The notes under the pieces were generated by a model. It saw nothing but the letters and a program-made list of their open reading frames with translations. It did no database searches and was not told the origin of the DNA. A stretch of 64,000 bases of DNA from Candidatus Symbiopectobacterium endolongispinus (GTDB lineage Bacteria > Pseudomonadota > Gammaproteobacteria > Enterobacterales > Enterobacteriaceae). The stretch is from assembly GCF_018777385.1 (NCBI RefSeq), contig NZ_JAFJYB010000002.1, positions 496,001 to 560,000 of the forward strand, in the 5' to 3' direction. The position numbers were made by a program, and so were the translations under genes. This document shows, piece after piece, positions 1-10,289 of this stretch (position 1 is its first letter; each line of letters opens with the position of its first letter).

Positions 1-2179
1 GCCCTCCATTGACTATGTTGTTACCAAGATCCCGCTCTTTAACTTCGAAAAATTTGCTGGTGCCAACGATCGCCTGACCACCCAAATGAAATCGGTCGGT
101 GAAGTGATGGCGATTGGCCGTACCCAGCAAGAGTCGCTGCAAAAAGCGCTGCGTGGTCTGGAAGTCGGCGCAACTGGCTTCGATCCGAAAGTGGATCTGG
201 ACGATCCGGAAGCGCTGACCAAAATTCGCCGCGAACTGAAAGACGCGGGCGCTGAGCGTATCTGGTATCTGGCAGATGCTTTCCGCGCTGGCATGTCTGT
301 GGATGGCGTGTTTAACCTGACCAACATCGATCGCTGGTTCCTGGTGCAGATTGAAGAGCTGGTGCGTCTCGAGGAGCAGGTTGCTGAGAAGGGCGCAACG
401 GCACTGACGGCCGATTTCCTGCGCACCATGAAACGTAAAGGCTTTGCCGATGCGCGTCTGGCGAAGCTGGCCGGTGTGTCTGAAAACGAAATTCGCAAAC
501 TGCGCGACAAATATGATCTGCACCCGGTCTACAAACGTGTCGATACCTGTGCGGCAGAGTTCGCTACCGATACCGCATATATGTACTCCACTTACGATGA
601 AGAGTGCGAAGCTAATCCGAATCAGGATCGCGACAAGATCATGGTTTTGGGTGGCGGGCCGAACCGTATCGGACAGGGCATCGAGTTTGACTACTGCTGT
701 GTGCATGCGGCGTTGGCGCTGCGTGAAGACGGTTATGAAACCATCATGGTCAACTGTAACCCGGAAACGGTTTCAACCGATTACGACACCTCTGATCGTC
801 TCTACTTCGAGCCCGTCACGTTGGAAGACGTGCTGGAAATTGTCCGTATCGAGAAACCGAAAGGTGTTATCGTGCAGTATGGTGGCCAAACGCCGCTGAA
901 ACTGTCTCGTGCGCTGGAAGCTGCGGGTGTGCCGGTTATTGGCACCAGCCCGGATGCTATTGACCGTGCAGAATATCGTGAGCGTTTCCAACAGGCGGTG
1001 AATCGTCTGGGCCTGAAACAGCCGGAAAATGCCACCGTCACCTCCATCGAGCAAGCGGTGGAAAAAGCGCGCGGTATCGGTTATCCGCTGGTGGTTCGTC
1101 CCTCCTACGTGCTGGGCGGCCGTGCGATGGAAATCGTTTACGACGAAGTCGATTTGCGCCGTTACTTCCAGAACGCGGTCAGCGTGTCCAACGATGCGTC
1201 GGTGCTGCTGGACCGTTTCCTCGATGATGCCATTGAAGTGGACGTGGACGCTATCTGTGACGGCGGGCGCGTGCTGATTGGCGGCATCATGGAACACATC
1301 GAACAAGCGGGCGCGCACTCCGGTGACTCTGCCTGTTCATTGCCGACTTATACGCTGAGCAAAGAAATTCAGGATGTGATGCGCCAGCAGGTAGAAAAAC
1401 TGGCGTTAGAACTGAGCGTGCGTGGGTTGATGAACGTGCAGTTCGCTGTGAAGAACAACGAAGTCTACCTGATTGAAGTGAACCCACGTGCAGCGCGCAC
1501 CGTTCCATTTGTCTCCAAGGCGACCGGTGTACCGTTGGCGAAAGTGGCCGCGCGCGTGATGGCAGGCAAGACGCTGACGGAGCAAGGTATCACCAAAGAA
1601 GTTATCCCACCGTATTATTCCGTGAAGGAAGTGGTGCTGCCGTTCAACAAGTTCCCTGGCGTTGACCCGATTTTAGGGCCAGAAATGCGCTCTACCGGCG
1701 AAGTAATGGGTGTGGGTCGCACCTTTGCCGAAGCGTTCGCCAAGGCGATGCTGGGCAGCAACTCACCGATGAAGAAATCAGGACGTGCCTTGCTCTCGGT
1801 TCGTGAAGGCGATAAAGCACGCGTTGTGGATTTGGCGGCCAAGCTGTTGAAACACGGCTTTGAGTTGGACGCGACTCACGGCACCGCCATTGAGCTAGGT
1901 GAAGCGGGTATTAATCCGCGTCTGGTGAACAAGGTGCATGAAGGACGTCCGCACATTCAGGACCGTATCAAGAACGGCGAGTACACGTATATCGTCAACA
2001 CGACCGCAGGGCGTCAGGCGATTGAAGATTCCAAACTGATTCGCCGCAGCGCGTTGCAATACAAGGTGCACTACGATACGACCATGAACGGCGGCTTCGC
2101 CACGGCGATGGCGCTCAATGCGGATCCGACCGAGAAGGTGACCTCGGTGCAGGAAATGCATGCGCAAATTAAAGGTTAA
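1..2179 (+). CDS. carB: Carbamoyl-phosphate synthase large subunit (3' part)
   Basis: Large subunit of carbamoyl phosphate synthetase, which makes carbamoyl phosphate from ammonia, bicarbonate and 2 ATP for arginine and pyrimidine synthesis. The reading frame is open from base 2, so the gene starts before the window; about 725 of the usual ~1073 residues are seen. Visible parts are the end of the first ATP-grasp half, the oligomerisation segment, the second ATP-grasp half (with the [14 protein letters not shown] and GGQTPLKLS motifs) and the C-terminal allosteric MGS-like domain. No lesion is seen. A strong terminator follows directly. The truncation is only the window edge. Confidence 0.97.
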   Translation, partial: PSIDYVVTKIPLFNFEKFAGANDRLTTQMKSVGEVMAIGRTQQESLQKALRGLEVGATGFDPKVDLDDPEALTKIRRELKDAGAERIWYLADAFRAGMSVDGVFNLTNIDRWFLVQIEELVRLEEQVAEKGATALTADFLRTMKRKGFADARLAKLAGVSENEIRKLRDKYDLHPVYKRVDTCAAEFATDTAYMYSTYDEECEANPNQDRDKIMVLGGGPNRIGQGIEFDYCCVHAALALREDGYETIMVNCNPETVSTDYDTSDRLYFEPVTLEDVLEIVRIEKPKGVIVQYGGQTPLKLSRALEAAGVPVIGTSPDAIDRAEYRERFQQAVNRLGLKQPENATVTSIEQAVEKARGIGYPLVVRPSYVLGGRAMEIVYDEVDLRRYFQNAVSVSNDASVLLDRFLDDAIEVDVDAICDGGRVLIGGIMEHIEQAGAHSGDSACSLPTYTLSKEIQDVMRQQVEKLALELSVRGLMNVQFAVKNNEVYLIEVNPRAARTVPFVSKATGVPLAKVAARVMAGKTLTEQGITKEVIPPYYSVKEVVLPFNKFPGVDPILGPEMRSTGEVMGVGRTFAEAFAKAMLGSNSPMKKSGRALLSVREGDKARVVDLAAKLLKHGFELDATHGTAIELGEAGINPRLVNKVHEGRPHIQDRIKNGEYTYIVNTTAGRQAIEDSKLIRRSALQYKVHYDTTMNGGFATAMALNADPTEKVTSVQEMHAQIKG

Positions 2180-2186
2180 TCCACGC

Positions 2187-2232
2187 TACCCAAGAAAAAG
2201 TCAGCGCGCTCGCGCTGACTTTTTCTTGGGTA
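2187..2232 (+). terminator. Intrinsic terminator after carB
   Basis: A perfect inverted repeat with 22-bp arms (2187-2208 and 2211-2232) around a 2-base centre lies 8 bases after the carB stop. The arms contain an A5 tract on the left and the matching T5 run on the right, so the stem-plus-U-run can work in both directions. Confidence 0.85.
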
Positions 2233-2391
2233 AAGATAATAGAATTGTTCAAATCTATAACGTGTTTGAATAATAAACACTCCCTCAAAGGAGGGATGAA
2301 AATTGCGTTAATTCTTAATTGAGATTATTTTTTAATAACGATGACATAAATGTGATGCCTATAGTCCATTCTTTTTTGAATGGAGTCAAAA

Positions 2392-4508
2392 ATGCCTATT
2401 TCAGCTATACAGCATCGTCTATCTACAGCAGGTTATTGCGAGAAGTCGCCCAAGAATAAGCATGAGAAAGCTTTAGAATCAATTAATTCAAATCCATCTG
2501 TAAATATTCATGATTTCAGTTCACAAATTAGCCATGTAGAAAACTCACCGAGAATATTGAGTCCATCATTAACCCCATTTTTCGCCCGAAGAAGTGCAAT
2601 GGCAAAGACCATTCAACTCATGCTGTTGTTTAATTTTTTACACCGTTCTGATTCCGCCTCTTTTGCTTATAAAGAGAATCCATCGTCAATTATGGATAAT
2701 GACGCTGCGTTGGCTAAACGCAATTATTTTATTGAAAAAAATCCAGTTTCTATGTCTCTTGCTGACGACGGGCATGTTTCCTCTCTCAGTCCTTATGGTT
2801 GCCAGAAAGAGAGCTGGGAGGGATATCATATGATAATAGCAATAGCATAATTTTCATTAATGAAAATAGCCACATCCTCTGTAGTGATAAAAAAAGAATG
2901 CGCTGATTTCGGCCATTAAACACTATCTGGTGTCTGATGGGAAATTAAGCATCGAAGAAGGTCAGGATTTTGAGCTGTCATTGAAACAGTGGGCAAAAAT
3001 CGGTCCTCTCTTTATTACTCCACTGGTGGAAAGTGCAGATCGAATAAAGCGAGCATTGATGCCCGAGTACGATCCCCGAACCGCAGAACATATAAAAAGA
3101 ACACTGCGCCTTTGAAGAAGAAATACTCAATGCTGAAAGTGAGAATGAAGGAAAACTGCTTTTATTTCAAGCCCAGAGAGCAGAGAACCACTTTATGATG
3201 ATACTCAGGGGGCCGTCGCCTGAAGCCCGGGGTGCCGCCGAGGGATTAAATTTTGTGGCGGACCTGCTGACGATCGGGATAAAACCGTTAATTGGTAAGC
3301 TCATTGCGAATGCAAAACGCCGTGAGTACTATAAAAATCAAGGTGATGAAATTTGTGCTTAACGGTTTCGTCGACTAAATATTGCAGAGATAGCAACATC
3401 TCTTGATGTTGATAGTATCGCGTTCAAATTCCGCGGTGTTGCCCGTAAAGTGAAACCGACTGAATTGCTGCATACTGCTCCGGGTCAGAAACGGGCAGCT
3501 TATTATGTTCGAAATCCACAAAACGGGATAAATAAAGAAATTTTACTTGAACTTCAACCTGGTAATACTGCTATCCATACCGAAGGCCGGGAGATCTTCC
3601 TGAAACCAACGGACAATCCCAATGAATTTATGACATATCACCCTTATGCTACCAGGCCTGAGTTATTACAGAGAAAGGTGATTGTCGATGAGGAGACGCT
3701 CGCGTGGCGCTATGCTGACACCTTCGATGCCGCCAATCTTAATGTTGAAGTGAGGGAAGGGAAAAAGCAGATACCGTTGTACGGCGAATACTACGATCTG
3801 AATAAAAATTGAGAGGGTAAGTTTGAAATCGTGCTGCGAAAAGCCTCAGGTTCCCACGAGTTTGTTCCGGTATACTTTGAGCCATTATCCAAAACCTGGC
3901 ACATGCGTACACATAACCAGCATCCTGTGTTTACTCGTGAACAGGAAAATATCATTACCACTCTCCGCATTGAACCAGACAGCAGTTTCAACTACATAGC
4001 CTACACCAATAATAACCCACGGTACTATGGTTCGGGGAAAATTTATCGCGCATAGAAAATTGACGACACCTCACATTATACCTGGGGACGGTATATTGAA
4101 ATGAACGGGGAAATTGTACCGGTGAAAGAAGTCGTCTCTCCCGGGCGGGGCGTTCATTATGAGGTGTATAATAGTAATTATCCTGATAAAGAACATTATT
4201 TGGTATCTTGGGACGGTAGGCGCTGGGTGTTTGAGCGTCCAACGTCTGTTCATGTGTCAAGTTCGCTTGAAAAGCAAATTACCTCAGATATGTTTACTCA
4301 TAATATTGATGTAACGCATCTCTCTTCTCCGGATAAGAATGGGTTGCGATTGGACGAAAATAACAAGAGTTATTTGAATATCAACAACCAGTTTATTCGT
4401 GTGAAAAAGGTTGGCAACAACCGTTTTTTGCTGATTAAAGCGGTGCAGGATCCTAAGATTATTCTTCGACTGAAGAATAATACGTTCTACAAAGAAAATA
4501 TCGCCTAA
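2392..4508 (+). pseudogene. Broken large secreted-toxin/effector-like gene
   Basis: Remains of one long gene (about 700 codons) that I cannot name. The start at 2392 is preceded by GGAG at 2382-2385. The frame runs openly to about 2820, shifts at least twice up to the A-run near 2890, and shifts again near 3110. From 3111 onwards it stays in one frame to 4508, interrupted by in-frame TAA (3360), TGA (3810) and TAG (4053). Read through, the pieces give continuous protein-like sequence, including a helical segment around 3240-3350 and a C-terminal half rich in aromatic beta-strand patterns. Base composition is clearly more A+T-rich than carB or folA. Its place just before a kinase of the type III effector family suggests a secreted virulence protein; that is inference. 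It replaces what lies between carB and folA in E. coli. Confidence 0.65.
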
Positions 4509-4523
4509 AGGTTGAGGAATATT

Positions 4524-4796
4524 ATGGCGGTAGGTTTGGGTGGTAGAAAAAGAAAAACGGCGCTCAGCGTACTTAAAGAGGTTGACGGCTTTACCAAGGC
4601 TTCAGCGGAAAAATTACTCTCTGAGTATCGTTTCCAAGAAAAGGGACTCTTTAATGACTATGTCTTTGCGTTGGAAATTGAACAAACGGGTAAAATTCCC
4701 CCATGGGCTAAAAGGTTAAAAAAAAGATTATCCCCCAGAGCCATGGACATCAAAAATTATGGATACCATTACCTTAATGAAGCCCGATTTCCCTGA
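4524..4796 (+). CDS. Small basic protein of unknown function, coupled to the kinase gene
   Basis: Ninety residues from ATG 4524, chosen over an in-frame TTG at 4512 because GAGG at 4514-4517 is well spaced for it. The N-terminal part is very basic (GGRKRKT), followed by a helical stretch and another basic run (AKRLKKR). No signal peptide or membrane segment is visible. It starts 15 bases after the end of the broken toxin-like gene and overlaps the kinase gene by 38 bases in another frame, so the two are probably translated together. A chaperone, immunity or accessory role is possible but nothing in the sequence proves it. Confidence 0.5.
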   Translation: MAVGLGGRKRKTALSVLKEVDGFTKASAEKLLSEYRFQEKGLFNDYVFALEIEQTGKIPPWAKRLKKRLSPRAMDIKNYGYHYLNEARFP

Positions 4797-5331
4797 GCAT
4801 AAAGTCGATTTTAATGTAGGTAAGCTAATCGGTGAGGGGACCAATGGGGAGGTTTTTATTGATGCAGATGATAATGCATACCTTATAAAGATTTACCTGG
4901 AAAATGAGGGGGAGTCTGTCGCAGAGGTCGCCAAACATGAGGCCGAGGTCTTTAGACGCTATTACGGAGAAGACGCTGCCATGCACCTGGTGGATGAGGA
5001 AGGCGTTTCTTATGTCAGAATGTATAAGATTCCTGGTGAAACGCTGAGTTCCTTGCCACCCGGTTCGTTACCGAATAATGCCGAGGAAAAGTTTGTTGAT
5101 ATGTTCGAGAGGCTTAACAAGCTGGGTATTATGCATAATGACCTTCATTCTGAAAATGTGCTGTGGGATTCGCGCTCACAATCCTTTTTCCCAATAGACA
5201 TCAATAATATTAAAGAAAAATTCTTCAATTCAGATATCAATGAAAAAATAGCTATAAATAACTATGACCAAAGGAATTGGGCTTCAGTATTGCAATGTAT
5301 AGCACAGAAGAAAAGCGCGATAACGTCTTGA
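4759..5331 (+). CDS. OspG/NleH-like minimal protein kinase (effector family)
   Basis: A 190-residue protein with the core of a eukaryotic-type kinase and little else. Motifs in order: glycine loop IGEGTNGEVF (about residues 24-33); lysine in YLIKIY; a helix-C-like glutamate in KHEAEVFRR; catalytic loop HNDLHSENVL with Asp and Asn; metal-binding Asp in FPIDINN. The chain ends soon after, without a full C-lobe. The same length (about 196 aa) and missing C-lobe are known for Shigella OspG, a type III effector kinase that dampens NF-kappaB signalling in host cells. The start at 4759 has no good ribosome binding site and overlaps the upstream gene, so coupled translation or ATG 4780 are alternatives. 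Unlike its upstream neighbour it is unbroken. Secretion is inferred from family only. Confidence 0.75.
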   Translation: MDTITLMKPDFPEHKVDFNVGKLIGEGTNGEVFIDADDNAYLIKIYLENEGESVAEVAKHEAEVFRRYYGEDAAMHLVDEEGVSYVRMYKIPGETLSSLPPGSLPNNAEEKFVDMFERLNKLGIMHNDLHSENVLWDSRSQSFFPIDINNIKEKFFNSDINEKIAINNYDQRNWASVLQCIAQKKSAITS

Positions 5332-5500
5332 ATAGAGCGGAGTAAAAGCAGGTAATTGACTTGCGGGCAAAGTCATTTCCATCCAGTTATTCACGCGCAG
5401 GCGAGAATCTCTTGCAGATGAAACGCGTTTCTTCGGACAGAGATCCCTGGCTTTCGCCGAGGATGACAAGGGCGAAAAATGGCTTTGTCAGCAGTCTGAT

Positions 5501-5525
5501 CAGCGCTTACGCGCTGGTTTTTTAC
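5501..5525 (+). terminator. Intrinsic terminator closing the effector island
   Basis: Stem CAGCGC (5501-5506), loop TTAC, stem GCGCTG (5511-5516), followed by G and a run of T. It lies between the kinase gene and the converging exporter gene. The 150 bases between the kinase stop and this hairpin hold nothing I recognise. Confidence 0.65.
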
Positions 5526-5548
5526 TGTCTGAACGATGAGGAAATGTG

Positions 5549-6163
5549 TTACCCCAATGCCACCTTGATGCCGAGTGCAATCAACACTGTACCCAGTAGC
5601 TTATCCACCAGCTTTTGTGCTTTTTCCAATGCACGACGTACCGGGCCGCTTTGGAACAGCAGTACTAGCAGGGGCCACCATACCGCAGCCAGTCCCCAGA
5701 TAATAAAGGCATACCACAATTTTTCTTCCACGCTGGAGTGGGTGCTCAGTACCTGAGTGAACATGGCAAGAAAGAACAGCGTGGCTTTCGGGTTAAGCAG
5801 ATTGCACAGGTAACCTTGCAGGAAGGCCTTTTTCAAGCTGACCTCCTGGCGCGGTAGCGAAGCGACATTCAGCTTGCTGCCGCCTCGAGAAAGTAATGCC
5901 TGAATACCGATCACGATCAAGTAAAGCGCACCAGCATATTTTAAAATGTTAAACAGCCATGGTGTGGTGGTGATCACCACAGCTAACCCGGCGACGCAAT
6001 AGGCCATATGCGTTGCGACATCGGTGATGACGCCCAAGGCGGTCATCATGGCAGGCAGACGCGCATAGCGGGCAGCGTTTTTGATCACCAGAAAGAAGTC
6101 GGGGCCGGGCGAGAGCATACCCAGCGTCGCGATGGTGGCGACAAACAGTGAGGTTTCAAGCAT
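5549..6163 (-). CDS. LysE/RhtC-family amino-acid exporter
   Basis: A 204-residue inner-membrane protein with about six hydrophobic segments and the LysE-family signature LSPGPDFF near residue 18. Relatives such as RhtC (206 aa) export threonine or homoserine lactones; the substrate here is not known. I take the start at 6163 (MLETSLF) rather than the longer open frame to 6274, because it gives the family length and places the signature correctly. It is transcribed towards the kinase gene and divergently from yjjP. The frame is intact. Confidence 0.8.
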   Translation of the reverse strand: MLETSLFVATIATLGMLSPGPDFFLVIKNAARYARLPAMMTALGVITDVATHMAYCVAGLAVVITTTPWLFNILKYAGALYLIVIGIQALLSRGGSKLNVASLPRQEVSLKKAFLQGYLCNLLNPKATLFFLAMFTQVLSTHSSVEEKLWYAFIIWGLAAVWWPLLVLLFQSGPVRRALEKAQKLVDKLLGTVLIALGIKVALG

Positions 6164-6378
6164 CAACAGCGTCCAAGTGGGGGACGAAGCGGAAAAAGGG
6201 TGTACGGTCGATCTTAACGCGGTAACGAGTGTGATGCACTCATAAGATTTTATTCTTGTCAGCAATATTGGCAATCAGAGCGCGTTGTGTTAACAAGTCT
6301 CCTTACTTTATTTATGGTTATATCCGTCATTATTTCGAATTATTTGCGTGTCTTAATTTTATCAGTCAGGGTCTTCGT

Positions 6379-7143
6379 ATGGTCAGCGAAACACCACAGC
6401 AGCGGGAAATCACCCGGCTGTGTATCCAATGCGCACTGATGCTGTTGCAGCACGGTGCGGAGAGCACGGTAGTTGAGCAACTCTCTTCGCGCCTCGGGGT
6501 GGATAGCGTAGAAAGCTCCATTTCTGCCAACGCCATCGTCCTTACCACCATCATGAATGGACACTGCCTGACCTCGACGCGCAAGAACGTCGATCGCGGC
6601 ATCAATATGCATGTGGTGACCGAAGTGCAGCATGTCGTGATCATGGCCGAGCACAAACTGCTGGATGTGGCTGGCGTTGAAAAACGCCTGACGGGCATCA
6701 AGCCGCTGTGCTATCCGCGCTGGCTGGTGGTGACCATTGTAGCGCTTTCGTGCGGCTGCTTCAGTAAGCTTAATTGCGGCGGTTGGGATGCCTTTGTGGT
6801 CACCATGCTTGCCAGCGGTGTAGCAATGTATGTGCGTCAGGTATTGACCTCGCTCCATCTCAATCCCCTGATCAACTCCTGTATTACCACCTTTGTCGCC
6901 ACGTCGGTATCCGGGCTGTTGCTGCGTGTTCCTACATTTCATCAAACCTCGACGGTAGCAATGGCGGCCAGCGTGCTGCTGCTGGTGCCCGGTTTTCCGT
7001 TGATTAACGCGGTAGCGGATATGTTTAAAGGGCATGTGAATACCGGGCTGGCGCGTTGGGCGGTTGCCAGCCTGCTGACGCTGGCAACCTGTATTGGCGT
7101 CGTGGCTGCAATGGCAATATGGGGGTTACGCACATGGGCTTAA
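6379..7143 (+). CDS. yjjP: YjjP-like threonine/serine exporter subunit (ThrE family)
   Basis: A 254-residue protein matching E. coli YjjP (256 aa), the N-terminal half of the split ThrE-type transporter. The first ~130 residues are soluble ([19 protein letters not shown]), followed by about five membrane segments. YjjP and YjjB together form one transporter in E. coli, implicated in succinate/dicarboxylate export. The start at ATG 6379 is chosen because upstream in-frame codons do not resemble the family. The frame is intact, but its partner yjjB, overlapping by 10 bases, is broken, so the transporter is probably dead. Confidence 0.85.
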   Translation: MVSETPQQREITRLCIQCALMLLQHGAESTVVEQLSSRLGVDSVESSISANAIVLTTIMNGHCLTSTRKNVDRGINMHVVTEVQHVVIMAEHKLLDVAGVEKRLTGIKPLCYPRWLVVTIVALSCGCFSKLNCGGWDAFVVTMLASGVAMYVRQVLTSLHLNPLINSCITTFVATSVSGLLLRVPTFHQTSTVAMAASVLLLVPGFPLINAVADMFKGHVNTGLARWAVASLLTLATCIGVVAAMAIWGLRTWA

Positions 7144-7597
7144 CGCTGCTGTGGGGGCTCTTGCAGGATATCTTGCGGCGGCAGTGCCTGCGCTTGGCTT
7201 TGCTATGGTGTTCAATGTACCGGTCAAGGCGTTGCCTTATTGTGCACTGTTGGGGGGCACGGCGTGCGTTTTCTGTGCGTACAGATGGGCATGCCCATCG
7301 AATGGGGATCGTTTTTAGCGGCCATATTGATCGGTGTGATCGGAATTCACTGGTCGCGCTGGCTGTTGGCGCACCCGAAAGTGTTTACCGTTGCGGCGGT
7401 GATTCCGATGTTCCCCGGGTATTTCAGCGTATACGGCGATGATCTCGCTGGTAGAGCTTTCCCATCAGGGATACAGCGAAGCGTTGATGCGCGTGCTGAT
7501 CACGCATTTCCTCAAGGCCTCTTTTATTGTCGGTGCGCTATCGATAGGGTTGTCTCTGCCGGGGATTTGGTTGTATAGCAAACGTCCCGGCGTGTAG
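7134..7597 (+). pseudogene. yjjB: yjjB, partner subunit of YjjP, three frameshifts
   Basis: Homologous to E. coli YjjB (about 157 aa) over its whole length, but spread over three frames. ATG 7134 opens in one frame; near 7170 it must shift to read [17 protein letters not shown]. Near 7255, a G6 run missing one G shifts it to the frame with MPIEWGSF and [17 protein letters not shown]. Near 7415, one extra C shifts it to the end ([16 protein letters not shown] 7595). No large deletion is seen, so decay is recent. Confidence 0.85.
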
Positions 7598-7702
7598 CGG
7601 CATTAAGATTTTGCTTATTTTGCCCATCAGAAAATCGCCGTATCGACGTACCCATCACCTTTCCGTATAGTGTCTGCAATTTTTGAGCTATAGGGCTTTA
7701 CC

Positions 7703-8185
7703 ATGGTGATTAGTTTGATTGCAGCACTGGCGGTGGATCGTGTTATCGGCATGGAAAACGCCATGCCGTGGCATTTGCCGGCAGATCTAGCGTGGTTTAA
7801 GCGCCAGACGTTAAATAAGCCCATTATTATGGGGCGTAACACGTTTCGCTCTATCGGCCAGCCATTGCCGGGGAGAACAAATATTGTTGTCAGCAGTCGC
7901 GCTGGTGACGATGAGCGTGTGACCTGGGTGTCGACCTTAGAGGCGGCGCTGGAGGCCGCTTCAGGCGCTGAAAAGGTGATGGTCATCGGTGGCGGCAGTA
8001 TTTATCAGCAGATGCTGCCCCAGGCTTCACGTCTTTATCTGACGCACATTGACGCCGAAGTGGAGGGTGATACTCATTTCCCAGAGTACGAACCGGATGC
8101 GTGGTCATCGGTGTTCAGCGAGTTTCATGATGCGGATGAAAAGAATTCGCACAGCTATTGCTTTGAGATTCTCGAACGGCGTTAA
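7703..8185 (+). CDS. folA: Dihydrofolate reductase
   Basis: Reduces dihydrofolate to tetrahydrofolate with NADPH; the target of trimethoprim. It has 160 residues against 159 in E. coli. Visible: the N-terminal strand [14 protein letters not shown], substrate-binding [13 protein letters not shown] with the catalytic Asp, the NADPH-binding region GRNTFRSIG, and [10 protein letters not shown]. The frame is intact. As in E. coli it is followed by the convergent apaH gene. Confidence 0.97.
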   Translation: MVISLIAALAVDRVIGMENAMPWHLPADLAWFKRQTLNKPIIMGRNTFRSIGQPLPGRTNIVVSSRAGDDERVTWVSTLEAALEAASGAEKVMVIGGGSIYQQMLPQASRLYLTHIDAEVEGDTHFPEYEPDAWSSVFSEFHDADEKNSHSYCFEILERR

Positions 8186-8197
8186 CAGGATAGACGT

Positions 8198-8229
8198 ACG
8201 CGCGGCGCGATCAGGCCGCGCGTGTTTTA
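8198..8229 (+). terminator. Intrinsic terminator between folA and apaH
   Basis: Inverted repeat ACGCGCGGC (8198-8206) and GCCGCGCGT (8215-8223) with an 8-base loop and TGTTTTA after it, 12 bases beyond the folA stop and just before the end of apaH on the other strand. Confidence 0.7.
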
Positions 8230-8230
8230 C

Positions 8231-9076
8231 TTATTCTGCGCCGACAGCTGCCACGCCTTGTGCCAATGATGGCTGAGTAAAGACCTGCTTATCCTCCCAG
8301 CGTAACATCGTCAGTTCGCCGCCCCAGCAGCACCCCGTATCTAATGCATAAATGTTATCTGGCGTTCCTTTTCCTTCCAGAGAGGCCCAGTGGCCGAATG
8401 CGATGGCATAGCCTGGTGTTTCTGCATTCCCTTCTACGACAGGACTGGGCAAGTAAAACCACGGCTTGAGCAGTGAAGGAGCCTCTTTGCATATCATGTC
8501 TAGCTGTCCGCCGGAGAAGCAGTAACGCATGCGGGTAAATACGTTGGTGCTAAAGCGCAGACGCGGTAAACCACTCAGCTCAGGGCTCCAGTGATTGGGC
8601 ATATCACCGTACATCGCGTCCAAAAACAGCGGATAGCTGTCACTGCTGAGTATGGCTTCCACTTCACGTGCGCACAGTTGCGCGGTCTCCAGATCCCACT
8701 GCGGTGTTACACCGGCATGGGCCATCACCAGTTTAAGGTCGTTGTCGACCAGCATCACCGGTTGGCGGCGCAGCCAGTTGATCAGGGTATTGACATCCCG
8801 TGCGTTCAGCAGATCGTTGAGACGATCTTTCGGCTTGTTTCTGCTGATACCCGCATAAACCGCCAACAAATGAAGATCGTGGTTGCCCAGCACCATCTGT
8901 GCGGCAGGGCCTAACGAACGCACATACCGCAACACCTCCAATGAGGCCGGGCCGCGTGCCACCAGATCGCCAGTAAACCACAGCCTGTCGTGCGCCGGAT
9001 TGAAAGAAACCTGCACCAACAGCGCCATTAACTCGTCAAAGCAGCCGTGCACATCGCCAATTAAGTAGGTAGACAT
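8231..9076 (-). CDS. apaH: Diadenosine tetraphosphatase
   Basis: Symmetrically hydrolyses Ap4A to two ADP (and removes Np4 caps from RNA). It has 281 residues, as in E. coli (280). The metallophosphatase motifs are present: GDVHGC at the N-terminus, [15 protein letters not shown], and the downstream His residues in MAHAG and [11 protein letters not shown] 9076 aligns with E. coli; another ATG directly before it (9079) overlaps the apaG stop as TGATG, which couples the genes. Last gene of the surA-pdxA-rsmA-apaG-apaH operon. Confidence 0.96.
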   Translation of the reverse strand: MSTYLIGDVHGCFDELMALLVQVSFNPAHDRLWFTGDLVARGPASLEVLRYVRSLGPAAQMVLGNHDLHLLAVYAGISRNKPKDRLNDLLNARDVNTLINWLRRQPVMLVDNDLKLVMAHAGVTPQWDLETAQLCAREVEAILSSDSYPLFLDAMYGDMPNHWSPELSGLPRLRFSTNVFTRMRYCFSGGQLDMICKEAPSLLKPWFYLPSPVVEGNAETPGYAIAFGHWASLEGKGTPDNIYALDTGCCWGGELTMLRWEDKQVFTQPSLAQGVAAVGAE

Positions 9077-9078
9077 CA

Positions 9079-9456
9079 TCAATGTATCAGTGAGGGGATC
9101 GCTAAACGAAAAACAGAAATAGGAACCTGAAAGGCATCGCCCTGATGATCGATCATGTGGTAATGGCCTTCCATCGTGCCCAGCGGCGTTTCCAGTACCG
9201 TACCGCTGGTGTACTGAAATTCACTGCCAGGTTCGATCACCGGTTGTTCCCCGATCACGCCTTCGCCCTGAACTTCCGTTTGACGCCCGTTGGCATTGGT
9301 GATCATCCAGTAGCGCCCAATAAGTTGGACAGGATTACGCCCCAGATTGCGGATTGTGATGGTGTAAGCAAAGACAAAGCGGCTCTCATCGGGCTCGGAC
9401 TGCGCTTCAACATAAAAACTCTGAACCTGAACACAAACACGGGGCGTATTAATCAT
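9079..9456 (-). CDS. apaG: ApaG (DUF525 domain) protein
   Basis: Small immunoglobulin-like beta-sandwich protein of 125 residues, identical in length to E. coli ApaG, whose exact role is unsettled (linked to Co2+/Mg2+ phenotypes). The conserved [11 protein letters not shown] and GTMEGHYHM regions are present. The frame is intact. It lies 14 bases after rsmA and overlaps the apaH start. Confidence 0.95.
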   Translation of the reverse strand: MINTPRVCVQVQSFYVEAQSEPDESRFVFAYTITIRNLGRNPVQLIGRYWMITNANGRQTEVQGEGVIGEQPVIEPGSEFQYTSGTVLETPLGTMEGHYHMIDHQGDAFQVPISVFRLAIPSLIH

Positions 9457-9470
9457 CGCGACACTTCCAG

Positions 9471-10289
9471 TTATTCCTTCGTTGGCGGATGCTCAGACAG
9501 CCAGTTGGCCAGCCGGCAGTATTGCTCTACAGAGACATTTTCCGCACGGGCAGCGGGATCAATCTCTAACGCGATAAGCTGCTCTACGCTGAACACATTA
9601 CCCAAGCTGTTGCGCAATGTTTTGCGGCGCTGGTTAAATGCGGCTGTAGTAATACGGCTCAGCACGCGGACATCAGCAACAGGATAAGGCTGTACGGCAT
9701 GAGGAACAAGACGTACGACAGCAGAATCCACTTTGGGCGGTGGCGTAAAAGCGGTAGGTGGCACTTCAAGCACCGGGATCACCTGGCAGTAGTATTGTGC
9801 CATCACGCTTAACCGGCCATAGGCTTTGCTGTTCGGGCCAGCGACAAGGCGGTTCACCACTTCTTTTTGCAACATAAAGTGCATATCGCGAATAGCGTGA
9901 GTATAGCTAAACAGATGGAACATCAACGGCGTTGATATGTTGTAGGGTAAGTTGCCAAAAACGCGTAAGGGCTGGCCAATCTGTTGCGACAGCTCGGCGA
10001 AATTCACTGTCATGGCATCTTGCTGAATAACGGTAAGCTTATCTTTGAGTTGCGGATGTACCGTTAATCGAGCCGCGAGATCGCGGTCCAGTTCGACAAC
10101 CGTAAACCGGGTAAGGTGCTCGGCAACGGGCAGCGTTAATGCGCCGAGGCCGGGACCAATCTCCACCATAGCGTGATCGGCCTGGGGATGAATGGCGGAG
10201 ACAATACTCTCGATCACGAACTGATCGTTTAAAAAATTCTGCCCGAAACGCTTACGGGCAAAGTGGCCTTGATGGACGCGATTATTCAT
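9471..10289 (-). CDS. rsmA: 16S rRNA adenine dimethyltransferase
   Basis: Dimethylates A1518 and A1519 in helix 45 of 16S rRNA with S-adenosylmethionine during late 30S assembly; its loss gives kasugamycin resistance. It has 272 residues (E. coli 273). The SAM-binding site [10 protein letters not shown] and the catalytic motif NLPYNIST are present. The frame is intact. Its ATG (10287-10289) overlaps the original pdxA stop as TAATG. Confidence 0.97.
   Translation of the reverse strand: MNNRVHQGHFARKRFGQNFLNDQFVIESIVSAIHPQADHAMVEIGPGLGALTLPVAEHLTRFTVVELDRDLAARLTVHPQLKDKLTVIQQDAMTVNFAELSQQIGQPLRVFGNLPYNISTPLMFHLFSYTHAIRDMHFMLQKEVVNRLVAGPNSKAYGRLSVMAQYYCQVIPVLEVPPTAFTPPPKVDSAVVRLVPHAVQPYPVADVRVLSRITTAAFNQRRKTLRNSLGNVFSVEQLIALEIDPAARAENVSVEQYCRLANWLSEHPPTKE

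Noticed and set aside
1-85. carB as a truncated pseudogene because the first ATG is at 86
   Set aside because: The frame is open and homologous back to the window edge.
13-510. Antisense open frames over carB, alaS, ffh, lptD and others
   Set aside because: They mirror codon bias of the real genes, lack ribosome binding sites and resemble no protein.
5361-5756. Open frame over the kinase-exporter gap
   Set aside because: No ribosome binding site and most of it runs antisense to the exporter gene.
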